Source of the DNA: Lachnospiraceae bacterium | GTDB taxonomy: Bacteria > Bacillota > Clostridia > Lachnospirales > Lachnospiraceae | NCBI GenBank assembly: GCA_016288005.1 | Contig: JAEEXY010000025.1 | Location: 1-39,731 of the forward strand | Length of the DNA stretch: 39,731 nt | Direction of reading: 5' to 3' | Shown: one piece after another, positions 25,407 through 34,018 of the stretch | Numbering within the stretch: the stretch's first letter is position 1 | Layout of the letters: each line of letters begins with the position of its first letter | The notes under the pieces: model-generated | Told to the model about the DNA's origin: nothing | The model's database searches: none | What the model saw: the letters and a program-made list of their open reading frames with translations, nothing else | Made by a program: the position numbers and the translations under genes

Positions 25407-25461
25407 ATAACTCTAATAAAACCTTCCACTTCATTCCCGGCATCGCAATTCTGCCTGCCGT

Positions 25462-25896
25462 TCAAAGCTCTTCGTAACCCTCGTCCTCTTCCTCTGTTTC
25501 GGTATCGTCCCCGCCGAAGGGATCGGGCACATATTTAGCCTCGTCGTGCTCGATCACATCCTCGATCATATGCGACATGTTCACGCCGTATTCGATCGAC
25601 TGGTCCATAACAAAGGTCAGCTCGGGAGTGTTGCGAAGATTGAGATTGTGCGCCAGCTGGCTGCGCAGGAAGGATGCCGCGGAACGGAGCCCCGCCAGGG
25701 TATCCTTCTGTGCCTGTGCGTCGCCGAGCACGCTCACATATACCTTGGAAGTCTTCAGATCGGGCGCAACGTCAACGCTGACAACGCTCGTCATGGGACT
25801 GATGCGCGGATCCTTTACCTCCATGGAAATAAGTGTCGAGAGCTCGCGCTGGAACTCGCGATTTATCCTGATCATTTTTACACTGTTCTTACGCAT
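25462..25896 (-). CDS. rbfA: 30S ribosome-binding factor A
   Basis: The 144-residue protein has the KH-like RbfA fold: INREFQRELSTLISMEVKDP, SVDVAPDLKTSKVYVSVLGD, and LRNTPELTFVMDQSIEYG. RbfA assists late 16S rRNA maturation in 30S subunits. The acidic tail (EETEEEDEGYEEL-like, last 20 residues) is longer than usual. It begins 16 bp after the infB stop, with AGGCAGG upstream of the ATG, in the canonical operon. Confidence 0.96.
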   Translation of the reverse strand: MRKNSVKMIRINREFQRELSTLISMEVKDPRISPMTSVVSVDVAPDLKTSKVYVSVLGDAQAQKDTLAGLRSAASFLRSQLAHNLNLRNTPELTFVMDQSIEYGVNMSHMIEDVIEHDEAKYVPDPFGGDDTETEEEDEGYEEL

Positions 25897-25912
25897 GTAG
25901 ATCGCCTGCCTT

Positions 25913-28900
25913 TCAGTTTCTGGGAACTTCCTCCATTACGTAGAATTCAACCTGATCAAGCTCTGCCAGATCCGTGAATTTCTCAAATACAAGACCGCAC
26001 TCGTAACCGGCAGCAACTTCCTTGACATCATCCTTGAAGCGCTTGAGCGAAGCCAAAGCGCCTTCGAAGATCTGAGTGCCCTCACGCGTGATGCGTGCCG
26101 AGCAGCCGCGGGTGATCTTTCCGTCGAGAACAAAGGAACCTGCGATCACGCCGACGCCCGAAGACTTGAACAGCTGACGTACTTCCGCATGTCCGATAAC
26201 CTTCTCCTGGTAAACGGGCTTCAGCATGCCCTTCATGGCCGCCTCGATATCGTCGATGGCGTTGTAGATTACCTTGTAGAGCTTGATGTCGATGTTCTCA
26301 TGCTCCGCGATATCCTTCGCGGTGTTGTCGGGCTTAACGTTGAAGCCGATAACGATCGCGTCGGAAGCGGCCGCAAGATTGACATCGCTCTCGTTGATAT
26401 TTCCTACGCCGCCGTGGATGACGCGTACGGCAACCTCGTCGTTGCTGAGCTTGACGAGAGACTGCTTAACAGCCTCGACAGAGCCCATAACGTCGGCCTT
26501 GATAATGATATTGAGGTTCTTGATCTCGCCCTCCTGGATCTGTGAGAACAGACTCTCGAGGGTAGTATTCTTCTTGGACTCGGCGATGAGCTGTTCCTTG
26601 CTCTGCGCAATGAACGCTTCCGCGATGGTCCTTGCTTCCTTCTCGTCCGCAACGGCCATCATGACCTCGCCTGCAGCGGGAACACCGTTTAAGCCGAGCA
26701 GCTCAACGGGTGTCGAAGGAGTGGCCTCCTTGACCTTGCGTCCCTTATCGTCGACCATCGCGCGTACCTTACCGTGAACGGAACCGATAACAACGGTCTC
26801 GCCGACATTTAACGTGCCCTTCTGTACCAGAACGGTAGCAACGGGGCCGCGGCCCTTATCCAGCTTGGCCTCGATAACCACGCCGCGTGCCTTTCTGTTG
26901 GGATTGGCCTTAAGTTCAAGCACATCCGCGGTAAGGAGCACCATCTCGAGAAGGTTCTCGATGCCCTCGCCGGTCTTTGCCGAAACGGGAACCATAACGG
27001 TATCTCCGCCCCAGTCCTCGGCAACGAGCTCGTACTCGGTCAGCTCCTGCTTTACGCGGTCGATATTGGCACCGGGCTTATCCATCTTGTTGATGGCGAT
27101 GATGATCGAAACGCCTGCTGCCTTCGCATGGTTGATAGCCTCAACGGTCTGGGGCATAACGCCGTCGTCCGCCGCAACTACCAGAATGGCGATATCCGTC
27201 GACTGTGCGCCGCGCATACGCATCGAGGTAAATGCCTCATGTCCGGGCGTATCGAGGAAGGTGATCTTCCTGCCGCCGATCTCAACCATATAAGCACCGA
27301 TGTGCTGTGTGATGCCGCCCGCCTCGCGCGCGGTAACGTTTGTCTTTCTGATGGCGTCAAGGAGTGAAGTCTTACCGTGGTCAACGTGACCCATTACGCA
27401 GACAACGGGAGGACGCTTCTGCAGCAGTGCCTCGTCCTCATCAGCCTCCTTAAGGAGCTCCTCGACGATATTAACCTTAACTTCCTTCTCGCATATGATC
27501 TCGTAATCGAGAGCGATCTCCTCAGCCTCTTCGAATGAAAGCTCTGAGTTGACCGTAACCATCTTGCCCGCAAGGAACAGCTTCTTGATGAGGGCGGATG
27601 CGTTCTGCTTCATCTTGTCGGCCAGCTCCTTGATCGTAATGACCTCGGGAACAACGATCGTCTTGATCTCGTCCTCAACCTCTACCTTGGGCTTCGCAAC
27701 GGGTTTCTGGAACGCGCCCTTGCGGTTGGGATCCTTCTTGCCCTTCTTGATATTGTCATCATCGAAATCGGCGCGATTGTTCTTGCCGTCCTTGAAATTA
27801 TCGTTATTCTTTCTGCGCTGATCGCGCTTTCCCTTACCGGGATCGGTTACAAAGTCAGGCTTGCCCGCGCCGCCCGAAGACTTGTCGTTCTTGCGCGGAG
27901 GGAACTTGCGGGGTGCATCGTCCTTATCCTTGTCTCCGAATCCGCCCTGGCCGCCGCCAAAGCCTCTGCCGCCGCCCTGGGCTCCGCCGAAAGGACGTCC
28001 GCCCTGGCCCTGAGGTCTGTCACCGTAAGGACGGCGCTCGCCCTGGGGCTTGTCGCCGTAGGGACGACGCTCGCCCTGAGGCCTGTCGCCGTAAGGACGA
28101 CGCTCGCCCTGGCCCTGTCCCTGGCCTTGACGCTGAGGTCTGTCACCGTAAGGTCTGCCCTGACGGTCGGATGAGTATGTTCTCTCACCCTCACGGTAAG
28201 AGCCGTTATTCTGTCCGCGACGGTCGCCGCGCTGTCCGCCCTGCTGGGGACGGTCCGAAGAATACGTGCGCTGTCCGGTCTGACCTGTCTGACCGCCCTG
28301 AGGTCTCTCATGACGGATAACGGTGGGATTATCGAAAATATTGCCGTGCACAATGGGATTGACCAGAGACTTGGGTTCCGCAGCGGGTGCTTCGGGCGCT
28401 GCCGAAACTGCGGGTGCGGGCTCGGGCTCGGTCTGAGGCTCAACCGCGGGTGTCTCTGCGGGTGCGGTATTCTCAGGCTCCTGCACGGATGCTTTTCCGT
28501 TCTTAAAATCGTCGGGAAGTACCGGAAGCGGGAAATCCGCATCCGTCTTCTTCTTTTTCTGACGGTTCTCATTATTTACAACGGGCGCGGAAGGATCGAT
28601 CTGATCCGCGAACGCGCTGATCTTGTCGCCGAGCGCGTTGGTCAGAGCGCCCTTGGGACCGATAGCCTTATTCTGCGCGTTGTTTGCCGCACGCTGCTTG
28701 TCACGCTCCGAACGACCGTCGAATACCTGGTTCATCGGAGGTACGGCGGGCCTGGCGGGCTGACTGCCCGAAGGCTTGCGCGTGATCGGACGTCCGTCCT
28801 GTCCGATGATGATGCCTTCCTGGTTCATCTTAAAGGGCAGGGGCTTGTTGTTCTCAACATTGATGAGTCTGCCGTCCTGCGCAACACGGTAGTATATCTC

Positions 28901-29305
28901 CCTGCCGTCGCGCGAACGCAGAACACCGCGCCTGTTGGCAACACCCTGTCCGCCCTGCGCGTTCTGTGTCTTTGCCTGCTGCCGTGCCTCGCCGCCCTCT
29001 TTTGCGGGAGCCTTTTCAGGCTTGGCTGCGGGCTTTTCCGAAGCGGTCTTTACGGGCGCTTCGGCCTTTTCGGGGTCGTTGTGCGGCTCTGCGGCCTTTG
29101 CGGGCTTCTTTGCCTTTCCCGAACCCGAGAAAGCGGCTCTGATCTTATCTGCTTCTTCGTCGGTAACGGTGCTCATATGGTTCTTCGCATCGCTGCCGGC
29201 ATCCTGAAGGATCTTCAGGATGTCCTGAGTAAGCGTTTTAGCGTCAGCCTCCGCGTTTTTCTCCAGTATTTCCTTTGCCAGTTCATGTATCCTAATCTTG
29301 GCCAT
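25913..29305 (-). CDS. infB: Translation initiation factor IF-2
   Basis: IF-2 brings initiator tRNA to the ribosome and hydrolyses GTP. The 1130-residue product is longer than the usual 700-950 because of a low-complexity N-terminal half. Order: an IF2_N-like start ([13 protein letters not shown]), an A/P/E/K-rich region (about 60-130), a P/E/A-rich stretch, an R/G/Q-rich repeat region (about 330-460), a second IF2_N domain near 555, then the GTPase core with [12 protein letters not shown] (near residue 637), [15 protein letters not shown] and NKMDKPG, and domains II-IV. A single frame runs throughout. It sits between ylxQ and rbfA as expected. Confidence 0.97.
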   Translation of the reverse strand: MAKIRIHELAKEILEKNAEADAKTLTQDILKILQDAGSDAKNHMSTVTDEEADKIRAAFSGSGKAKKPAKAAEPHNDPEKAEAPVKTASEKPAAKPEKAPAKEGGEARQQAKTQNAQGGQGVANRRGVLRSRDGREIYYRVAQDGRLINVENNKPLPFKMNQEGIIIGQDGRPITRKPSGSQPARPAVPPMNQVFDGRSERDKQRAANNAQNKAIGPKGALTNALGDKISAFADQIDPSAPVVNNENRQKKKKTDADFPLPVLPDDFKNGKASVQEPENTAPAETPAVEPQTEPEPAPAVSAAPEAPAAEPKSLVNPIVHGNIFDNPTVIRHERPQGGQTGQTGQRTYSSDRPQQGGQRGDRRGQNNGSYREGERTYSSDRQGRPYGDRPQRQGQGQGQGERRPYGDRPQGERRPYGDKPQGERRPYGDRPQGQGGRPFGGAQGGGRGFGGGQGGFGDKDKDDAPRKFPPRKNDKSSGGAGKPDFVTDPGKGKRDQRRKNNDNFKDGKNNRADFDDDNIKKGKKDPNRKGAFQKPVAKPKVEVEDEIKTIVVPEVITIKELADKMKQNASALIKKLFLAGKMVTVNSELSFEEAEEIALDYEIICEKEVKVNIVEELLKEADEDEALLQKRPPVVCVMGHVDHGKTSLLDAIRKTNVTAREAGGITQHIGAYMVEIGGRKITFLDTPGHEAFTSMRMRGAQSTDIAILVVAADDGVMPQTVEAINHAKAAGVSIIIAINKMDKPGANIDRVKQELTEYELVAEDWGGDTVMVPVSAKTGEGIENLLEMVLLTADVLELKANPNRKARGVVIEAKLDKGRGPVATVLVQKGTLNVGETVVIGSVHGKVRAMVDDKGRKVKEATPSTPVELLGLNGVPAAGEVMMAVADEKEARTIAEAFIAQSKEQLIAESKKNTTLESLFSQIQEGEIKNLNIIIKADVMGSVEAVKQSLVKLSNDEVAVRVIHGGVGNINESDVNLAAASDAIVIGFNVKPDNTAKDIAEHENIDIKLYKVIYNAIDDIEAAMKGMLKPVYQEKVIGHAEVRQLFKSSGVGVIAGSFVLDGKITRGCSARITREGTQIFEGALASLKRFKDDVKEVAAGYECGLVFEKFTDLAELDQVEFYVMEEVPRN
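28010..28113 (-). repeat. 33-bp coding repeats in infB
   Basis: About three near-identical 33-bp units encode [11 protein letters not shown]-type 11-residue blocks in the IF-2 N-terminal region. They are flanked by further R/G/Q-rich sequence. The unit length keeps the frame, so copy number may vary without breaking the gene. Confidence 0.85.
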
Positions 29306-29352
29306 ATATCTTTATTTTCCTCCACCTAGCCGAATATGATCGGCATCTCATG

Positions 29353-29706
29353 CTATTTGTTTTCGAGTAGATCTATGATTTTCTTCGCCATACCGGCGTT
29401 GTTAATGGTAACCGATGCCCTGAATTCGGTTCCTATCGAATGTCCGAGTTCATCCTTCGTTCCGAAGGTATAGAACGGAACCTTGTAAAAGGCACACATG
29501 TCCGAGAAGTTTTTCTTGGTATTGGCGGAAGCGTCGTCCGCTACCAGTATCAGCGATGACTTAAAGGACTTCACCGCCTTCTCGGTCAGGAACTCGCCTC
29601 CCTGCGCAAAGCCGGCCTTTTTGGAGAGACCGAGGAGCGAATATATCTTCGCGTCCGCCGCTTCGCCTTTGAGGATAACCTCGGGTTTATCGTTATTCTT
29701 CTTCAC
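29353..29706 (-). CDS. ylxQ: YlxQ, ribosomal protein L7Ae-like RNA-binding protein
   Basis: About 117 residues of the L7Ae/L30e/S12e fold, with KIYSLLGLSKKAGFAQGG, LILVADDASANTKKN and VPFYTFGTKDELGHSIG. Members bind kink-turn-like RNA; the bacterial role of YlxQ is poorly known. The likely start is GTG 29706, with GGAG 10 nt upstream; TTG 29715 is possible but too close to that site. It overlaps the upstream rnpM end by 14 bp, which suggests coupled translation. Confidence 0.92.
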   Translation of the reverse strand: MKKNNDKPEVILKGEAADAKIYSLLGLSKKAGFAQGGEFLTEKAVKSFKSSLILVADDASANTKKNFSDMCAFYKVPFYTFGTKDELGHSIGTEFRASVTINNAGMAKKIIDLLENK

Positions 29707-29968
29707 CGTCTTCAAGCTCCTTCAGCAGTTTCTCACGTACTTCCTGAGGTATCGCGTGCTTAAGGCTCGCTTCGAGCCCCTTTGACTTAAGGGCCTTGGT
29801 CAGGCAATCCTTATTGCCGCACACATATGCGCCGCGGCCGTTCTTTCTGCCTGTCCTGTCCAGCTCTATCTCATCTTCGGGCGTAAGTATCACGCGGATG
29901 AGTTCCTTCTTCGGGAACATGCCTCCGCAGCCCGTGCACTTTCTCATCGGAATCTTTTTAACTGCCAT
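29693..29968 (-). CDS. rnpM: RNase P modulator RnpM (YlxR, DUF448)
   Basis: The 91-residue protein has the DUF448 signature: RKCTGCGGMFPKKELIRV, with a CxxC pair, and GRKNGRGAYVCGNKDCL. YlxR of Bacillus has been described as binding RNase P RNA and modulating its activity. The ATG at 29968 overlaps the nusA stop by one base (TGATG), so translation is probably coupled. The order nusA-ylxR-ylxQ-infB is the conserved one. Confidence 0.95.
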   Translation of the reverse strand: MAVKKIPMRKCTGCGGMFPKKELIRVILTPEDEIELDRTGRKNGRGAYVCGNKDCLTKALKSKGLEASLKHAIPQEVREKLLKELEDGEEE

Positions 29969-31026
29969 CAATAATTGTCCTCTGCCTGTGATTCACTCTT
30001 GATATCGATCTTATAACCGGTAAGTCTGGCCGCAAGTCTCGCGTTCTGGCCTTCCTTTCCGATCGCCAGCGAAAGCTGGAAATCGGGAACGATAACCCTG
30101 GCCGACTTCTCATACTCGTCCGCAACTACCGAAACAACCTGTGCGGGACTTAACGCGTTTCTGATGAGCAGCGCGGGATCGTCGTTCCATTCGATGATGT
30201 CGACCTTCTCGCCTCTGAGCTCATTGACGATAGCGTTTACTCTCGCGCCGTTAAGGCCTACGCATGCGCCTACGGGATCAACGTTGGGGTCGTTCGAGCT
30301 GACTGCCATCTTCGTTCTGGCACCCGCCTCACGGGCAATGCTCCTGATCTCAACGATGCCGTCATGAACCTCGGTAACCTCTTCCTCGAACAGGCGCTTA
30401 ACCAGCTCCTTGTGTGTTCTCGAAACGGAGATCCTGGGTCCCTTTGTATTGTCCTTAACCTCGAGCACGTAAACCTTGATGCGCTCGGTGGGACGGAAAT
30501 GCTCGCCGGGGATCTGCTCGGCCTCGGTAAGGATCGCGTCCGCCTTTCCGAGATTAATGCTGATGTTGTTGCCTACATAACGCTGTACAACGCCGGTAAC
30601 AACCTCGTGCTCAATGTTTGAATACTGGTTGAAGAGCACCTTGCGCTCCTCCTCACGGATCTTCTGCACTACGGTCTGCTTTGCCTTCTGTGCCGAGATC
30701 CTCTGGAAATCCTTGGGTGTAACTTCGATGTTGACCTCATCTCCGACCGAGAGCTTTCTGCGGGGGAATTTTTCTTTTGCCTCCTCCAGCGTGATCTCCT
30801 CATCGGGATCGTTCACTTCATCAACGATAAGCTTTGTAGCGTAAACCGAAACGGCGCCGTTCTCACGGTTGATGTTCACGTGGATGTTGTCAACCTTGCC
30901 GTTGAACTCATTCTTGCACGCCGCGAGAAGCGAATTCTCGATAGCTTCAAGCATGACTTCCTTGCTTATGTCCTTCTCCTTTTCTATCAGATCGAGAGCC
31001 TCGATCAGTTCTTTGTTGCCTGCCAT
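29968..31026 (-). CDS. nusA: Transcription termination/antitermination factor NusA
   Basis: The 352-residue NusA binds RNA polymerase and nascent RNA. Domains in order: N-terminal polymerase-binding domain (1-125), S1 domain (about 130-200, GVVQRYVGNNISINLGKAD), and two KH domains (about 200-345; DPNVDPVGACVGLNGARVN and LAIGKEGQNARLAARLTG). The C-terminal acidic repeats found in proteobacteria are absent, as is usual for Firmicutes. GGAGG precedes the ATG at 10 nt. It lies 86 bp after the rimP stop. Confidence 0.98.
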   Translation of the reverse strand: MAGNKELIEALDLIEKEKDISKEVMLEAIENSLLAACKNEFNGKVDNIHVNINRENGAVSVYATKLIVDEVNDPDEEITLEEAKEKFPRRKLSVGDEVNIEVTPKDFQRISAQKAKQTVVQKIREEERKVLFNQYSNIEHEVVTGVVQRYVGNNISINLGKADAILTEAEQIPGEHFRPTERIKVYVLEVKDNTKGPRISVSRTHKELVKRLFEEEVTEVHDGIVEIRSIAREAGARTKMAVSSNDPNVDPVGACVGLNGARVNAIVNELRGEKVDIIEWNDDPALLIRNALSPAQVVSVVADEYEKSARVIVPDFQLSLAIGKEGQNARLAARLTGYKIDIKSESQAEDNY

Positions 31027-31112
31027 TTTCCATTGTCCTCCTTATTCGGTGTTTCGCGAATTACTTCGCTTATACTGCTTTTTTTATGTCTATCCCTTTT
31101 CCGGGATTGATC

Positions 31113-31577
31113 TCAAAAATCTATAGTGAGCGCGATCTTAGCGATATTCTCGCGGTCAAACGCGGTCTCTGTCCCGTCGATCGTGATCTTAACGGTCTTA
31201 TCGTCAAAGCCCGAGAGGATGCCGACATACTCCTTGGTCCCGCCGACTGCCTTGTAGAGCTTCAGCTCAACCTCTTTGCCGTTCTCCCTCACGAAATCCT
31301 TATCCTTTTTAAGCTGTCTGCCGAGTCCCGGCGAGCTGACCTCCAGGATATAAGCGTCCGCGATGAAATCCTTTTCATCGAGCAGGTCGCTGAGTCTCCT
31401 GCTGACCGCCTCGCAGTCTCCGATGTTTACGCCGCCCTCTTTGTCGATGTAGGCACGCAGATAGTAGTCGGAGCCCTCCTTAACGTACTCGACGTCCACG
31501 AGCTCAAGCTTCATCTCATCGACGATGGGCTGCAGCAGCGCCTCCGTCCGCTTTTCATACTCTTCTCTCTTCGCCAT
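31113..31577 (-). CDS. rimP: Ribosome maturation factor RimP
   Basis: The 154-residue protein has the RimP layout: LLQPIVDEMKLELVDVEYV at the start, YLRAYIDKEGGVNIGDCEAVSR and YILEVSSPGLGRQLKKDKDF in the middle (each key segment shortened), and a C-terminal SH3-like part. RimP acts in 30S assembly. AAGGAA precedes the ATG. It is the first gene of the superoperon, with a promoter at 31652-31680. Confidence 0.95.
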   Translation of the reverse strand: MAKREEYEKRTEALLQPIVDEMKLELVDVEYVKEGSDYYLRAYIDKEGGVNIGDCEAVSRRLSDLLDEKDFIADAYILEVSSPGLGRQLKKDKDFVRENGKEVELKLYKAVGGTKEYVGILSGFDDKTVKITIDGTETAFDRENIAKIALTIDF

Positions 31578-31598
31578 TTTCGTTCCTTTTCAAAACTT

Positions 31599-31626
31599 TG
31601 GGAGTGGACCTCGCGGCCCACTCCCA
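31599..31626 (-). promoter_or_regulatory. Hairpin in the rimP leader
   Basis: TGGGAGTGG (31599-31607) and CCACTCCCA (31618-31626) form a perfect 9-bp stem with a 10-nt GC-rich loop, 20 bp before the rimP ribosome binding site. The following sequence on the minus strand (AAAGTTTTG) is only weakly U-rich, so attenuation is possible but not well supported. Confidence 0.6.
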
Positions 31627-31651
31627 TGCTGAACAATAATTACCATGTATC

Positions 31652-31680
31652 ATCTTAACACTTTAATATAGTGAATGCAA
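31652..31680 (-). promoter_or_regulatory. Promoter of the rimP-nusA-infB operon
   Basis: TTGCAT (31675-31680), a 17-bp spacer and TAAGAT (31652-31657) on the minus strand predict a start near 31645 and a leader of about 68 nt containing the hairpin at 31599-31626. Confidence 0.6.
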
Positions 31681-31729
31681 GCACTTTTTGACATTGACCT
31701 TTGAATAGTAACCGATCATTGACTAACTC

Positions 31730-32683
31730 CTAAGGTATACATTCAAACTCATACATCCGATACGCTCCGTCCTCATTCAAAGAAACAGCCGCGACAAAGC
31801 GTCTGATTACAATATCGGAGTCAACACCGGAGACATAAGGCGGAACTCCGTCAATATATCCCTCACATATGTATCTTCCGTCTTTTATGTACACATTTTC
31901 CAAAATCGGATTTCCGCCATAAGGGATCCAGTGCTTATAGAACAGTATCCGGTCTCCGTATCCGTATATCTCGCCTGCCATAAAGCCTGTAATCCCGTTT
32001 ATGTCAAAAAGCCGGTCTATATCCTCCTGAATATTGGAAATATAGGTAGTATACCGGGCATAGTCAGGTTCATACTCTAGCCGCAGATCTGCTTTCTGCT
32101 CCAGATAATGGACAATAAATACGAGGACAGCTTCCGTATTCTCCTGTGTAAACGAATAAAGGACCGGCTTCTTCGTAAATTGCGCAACAAATTCCTCAAG
32201 CCCTCTGATCACTTCCGAAGTTTCTGTTTTTTCTCCGTATTCTTTTATATCATCCAATATGCCCCTTATTTCTCCGGGGTTCATCTGTCCTTTTTTCAGA
32301 TGATACAGCTCGTCACCTATGCAGATCTCAGTGTCTGAGAGGATTTTTATCTTTTTCCGATCTGTCTCCTGCTGTCTGTTGTATAAAGAAATAGTGAATG
32401 AATACCCTCCCGCTTCCTTCATTGCTTCTTTGCTTTTGTACTTCAGATTACTGAGAACGTTGAATAATCTATGCAGCTTCTCCGGATCTGCATACCTCAA
32501 AATGATCTCTGCACTAGCCTCAGTCTCATCTCCGATTTCGCGATAGTATAAATAATTGAACGCGTTAAAGTCTTCTTCGCTGAATGCGGTCACAATGCCG
32601 CCTCTGCCAAAACACACATACAGGATTCCTATGATCATTAAGAATGATAAAAATGCAACCAGCGCAATTTTGCAGTTTTTCAT
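31730..32683 (-). CDS. Exported or membrane-anchored protein of unknown function
   Basis: I do not recognise this 317-residue protein. It has one N-terminal hydrophobic helix (residues about 5-25, CKIALVAFLSFLMIIGILYV) and otherwise soluble, alternating strand and helix sequence, rich in D, E and Y. No catalytic motif or cysteine pattern is evident. GGGGGAAGGGGTTAT precedes the ATG. It follows the second CapA-type gene by 39 bp on the same strand, so it is probably co-transcribed with murD and capA. It is A/T-richer than the surrounding genes. A role at the cell surface is only a guess from the N-terminal helix. Confidence 0.8.
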   Translation of the reverse strand: MKNCKIALVAFLSFLMIIGILYVCFGRGGIVTAFSEEDFNAFNYLYYREIGDETEASAEIILRYADPEKLHRLFNVLSNLKYKSKEAMKEAGGYSFTISLYNRQQETDRKKIKILSDTEICIGDELYHLKKGQMNPGEIRGILDDIKEYGEKTETSEVIRGLEEFVAQFTKKPVLYSFTQENTEAVLVFIVHYLEQKADLRLEYEPDYARYTTYISNIQEDIDRLFDINGITGFMAGEIYGYGDRILFYKHWIPYGGNPILENVYIKDGRYICEGYIDGVPPYVSGVDSDIVIRRFVAAVSLNEDGAYRMYEFECIP

Positions 32684-32722
32684 ATAACCCCTTCCCCCTT
32701 AATTAACAGGTCGCATTACTCT

Positions 32723-33889
32723 TCACATCATTTTGAGGATATAGTCCTTCACTTTTTCGAGCCGGCTGTCCTTCCACTCACCCCTTTCCGCCTCATCGGC
32801 GAGCGGGCAAACGATCTGAAAGTCCAGAGCCTCGCCCGGCACGCGGCCCGAGCGCATGTCGTTCCAGAAATTCTCGCGCCACTCCTCTTCGGTGGTCGCA
32901 GCGGAATATCTGTCGGGATACATGAATATCTGCTGGCGCTTTGTGGCGGCCACGAAAGCCTTCGCCGAAAGGGGTGCAAGCTTCTTATACTCGTCTTCCG
33001 GTACCTCGGTGAAGATATCGGGAAGCGGCGCCGAAACTATGCGCTCTGCATCGCGGTCCACCCTTACCCCGAGGGCTTCGAAATCATAACTGTCTTCGGA
33101 GAATATCAGCTTCAACACCACGCCGCTCTCGGTGTAGAACTGGGAACGCTGGTACGGGGTATCGAAAATAAAATTGCCGAGCGAGTAGAAAATGTATTTG
33201 TCCCCGACCTTTTCCCAGTTCATCGGAACATGAGGATGGTGGCATACGACCGCGTCCGCTCCCATATCGAGGTATTCTAGATATCTATCGCGGGTGTAGG
33301 GTGTCGGGAGTGCGGTAAACTCCTCGCCTCCGTGCGAAACAACGATGCACCAGCGGCATCTGCTCTTGATCTCCCCGATGATCCTGCGGATCGTGTCTGT
33401 CTCGTTCCAGTTGAGGCATCCTCCCTTATCGGGTCCCGCGGGCTTGCAGCCGCGGCGGTACCCTACGGCAAACATGCCTATGCCGCCTGCTTCGTCGAGA
33501 TATACAGGCTTGCAGGCCTCGTCTGTGTTCATGCCGACGCCGAGTGTCTTCGCATCGTTTTTCTTCGCGCATTCGAGCGTAAGAGCCAGGCCCTCCTGGC
33601 CCGCATCCATGATATGATTGTTGCAGAGATTCCAGATATCGGCGTGCATTTTGTGAAACACGGATACGGCCGCCGGATCGATCGTGTGCATCAGGCGCAT
33701 CTCGGCTGCCTGCATGAGCTTCGCCGAAGCCGCATCCACGAGAGGGCCTTCGACATTCGCGATCACATGGTCCGAAGCCGCCAGATATGCCAGAACATCA
33801 TCCGCTATCAGGTTTTCGTCCTCCCATTTGCCCGCCATAAAGTGGTCAAATCCGATATCTCCGGTGAAAGTAAGTACCGTTTTATCCAT
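32723..33889 (-). CDS. CapA family protein without signal peptide
   Basis: The 388-residue protein is a second PGA_cap/CapA-type phosphatase-fold protein. Motifs in order: VLTFTGDIGFDHF at the N-terminus, HVIANVEGPLVD, IWNLCNNHIMDAG, CIVVSHGGEEFT, VVCHHPHVPMNWE and IFYSLGNFIFD. ATG 33889 has AGGAG 4 nt upstream; the frame extends to 33943 but that part is made of the intergenic 38-bp repeat. No signal peptide or membrane helix is seen, unlike the CapA-type protein at 16929, so it may act in the cytoplasm. It lies between murD and an exported unknown protein, possibly in cell-envelope metabolism, but the substrate is unknown. Confidence 0.85.
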   Translation of the reverse strand: MDKTVLTFTGDIGFDHFMAGKWEDENLIADDVLAYLAASDHVIANVEGPLVDAASAKLMQAAEMRLMHTIDPAAVSVFHKMHADIWNLCNNHIMDAGQEGLALTLECAKKNDAKTLGVGMNTDEACKPVYLDEAGGIGMFAVGYRRGCKPAGPDKGGCLNWNETDTIRRIIGEIKSRCRWCIVVSHGGEEFTALPTPYTRDRYLEYLDMGADAVVCHHPHVPMNWEKVGDKYIFYSLGNFIFDTPYQRSQFYTESGVVLKLIFSEDSYDFEALGVRVDRDAERIVSAPLPDIFTEVPEDEYKKLAPLSAKAFVAATKRQQIFMYPDRYSAATTEEEWRENFWNDMRSGRVPGEALDFQIVCPLADEAERGEWKDSRLEKVKDYILKMM

Positions 33890-33904
33890 ATAACTCCTAT
33901 TAAG

Positions 33905-34018
33905 ATCTGCGTATTTCGGGTCCTGCAGGTCAAAGATCGCCAATCCGGGGACTTCCGGTCCCGCCGGTCAAAAATCTCCGATCCAGGAATTATCCGGTCT
34001 GACAGGTCACAGATTGCC
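33905..34018 (-). repeat. Three degenerate 38-bp tandem repeats between murD and the CapA-type gene
   Basis: Read on the minus strand, units at 34018-33981, 33980-33943 and 33942-33905 share GG.GAT..TTGACC near their start and GACC-GGA or GAT near their end. The first unit includes the last 12 bases of murD, so the array seems to have arisen by duplication from the murD 3' end. The unit is not a multiple of three and the units read in different frames, so it is not coding. Confidence 0.75.

Noticed and set aside
28310-29329. 339-codon plus-strand frame across infB
   Set aside because: Lies entirely opposite the certain IF-2 gene, is rich in low-complexity L/R/G/C and has no domain.
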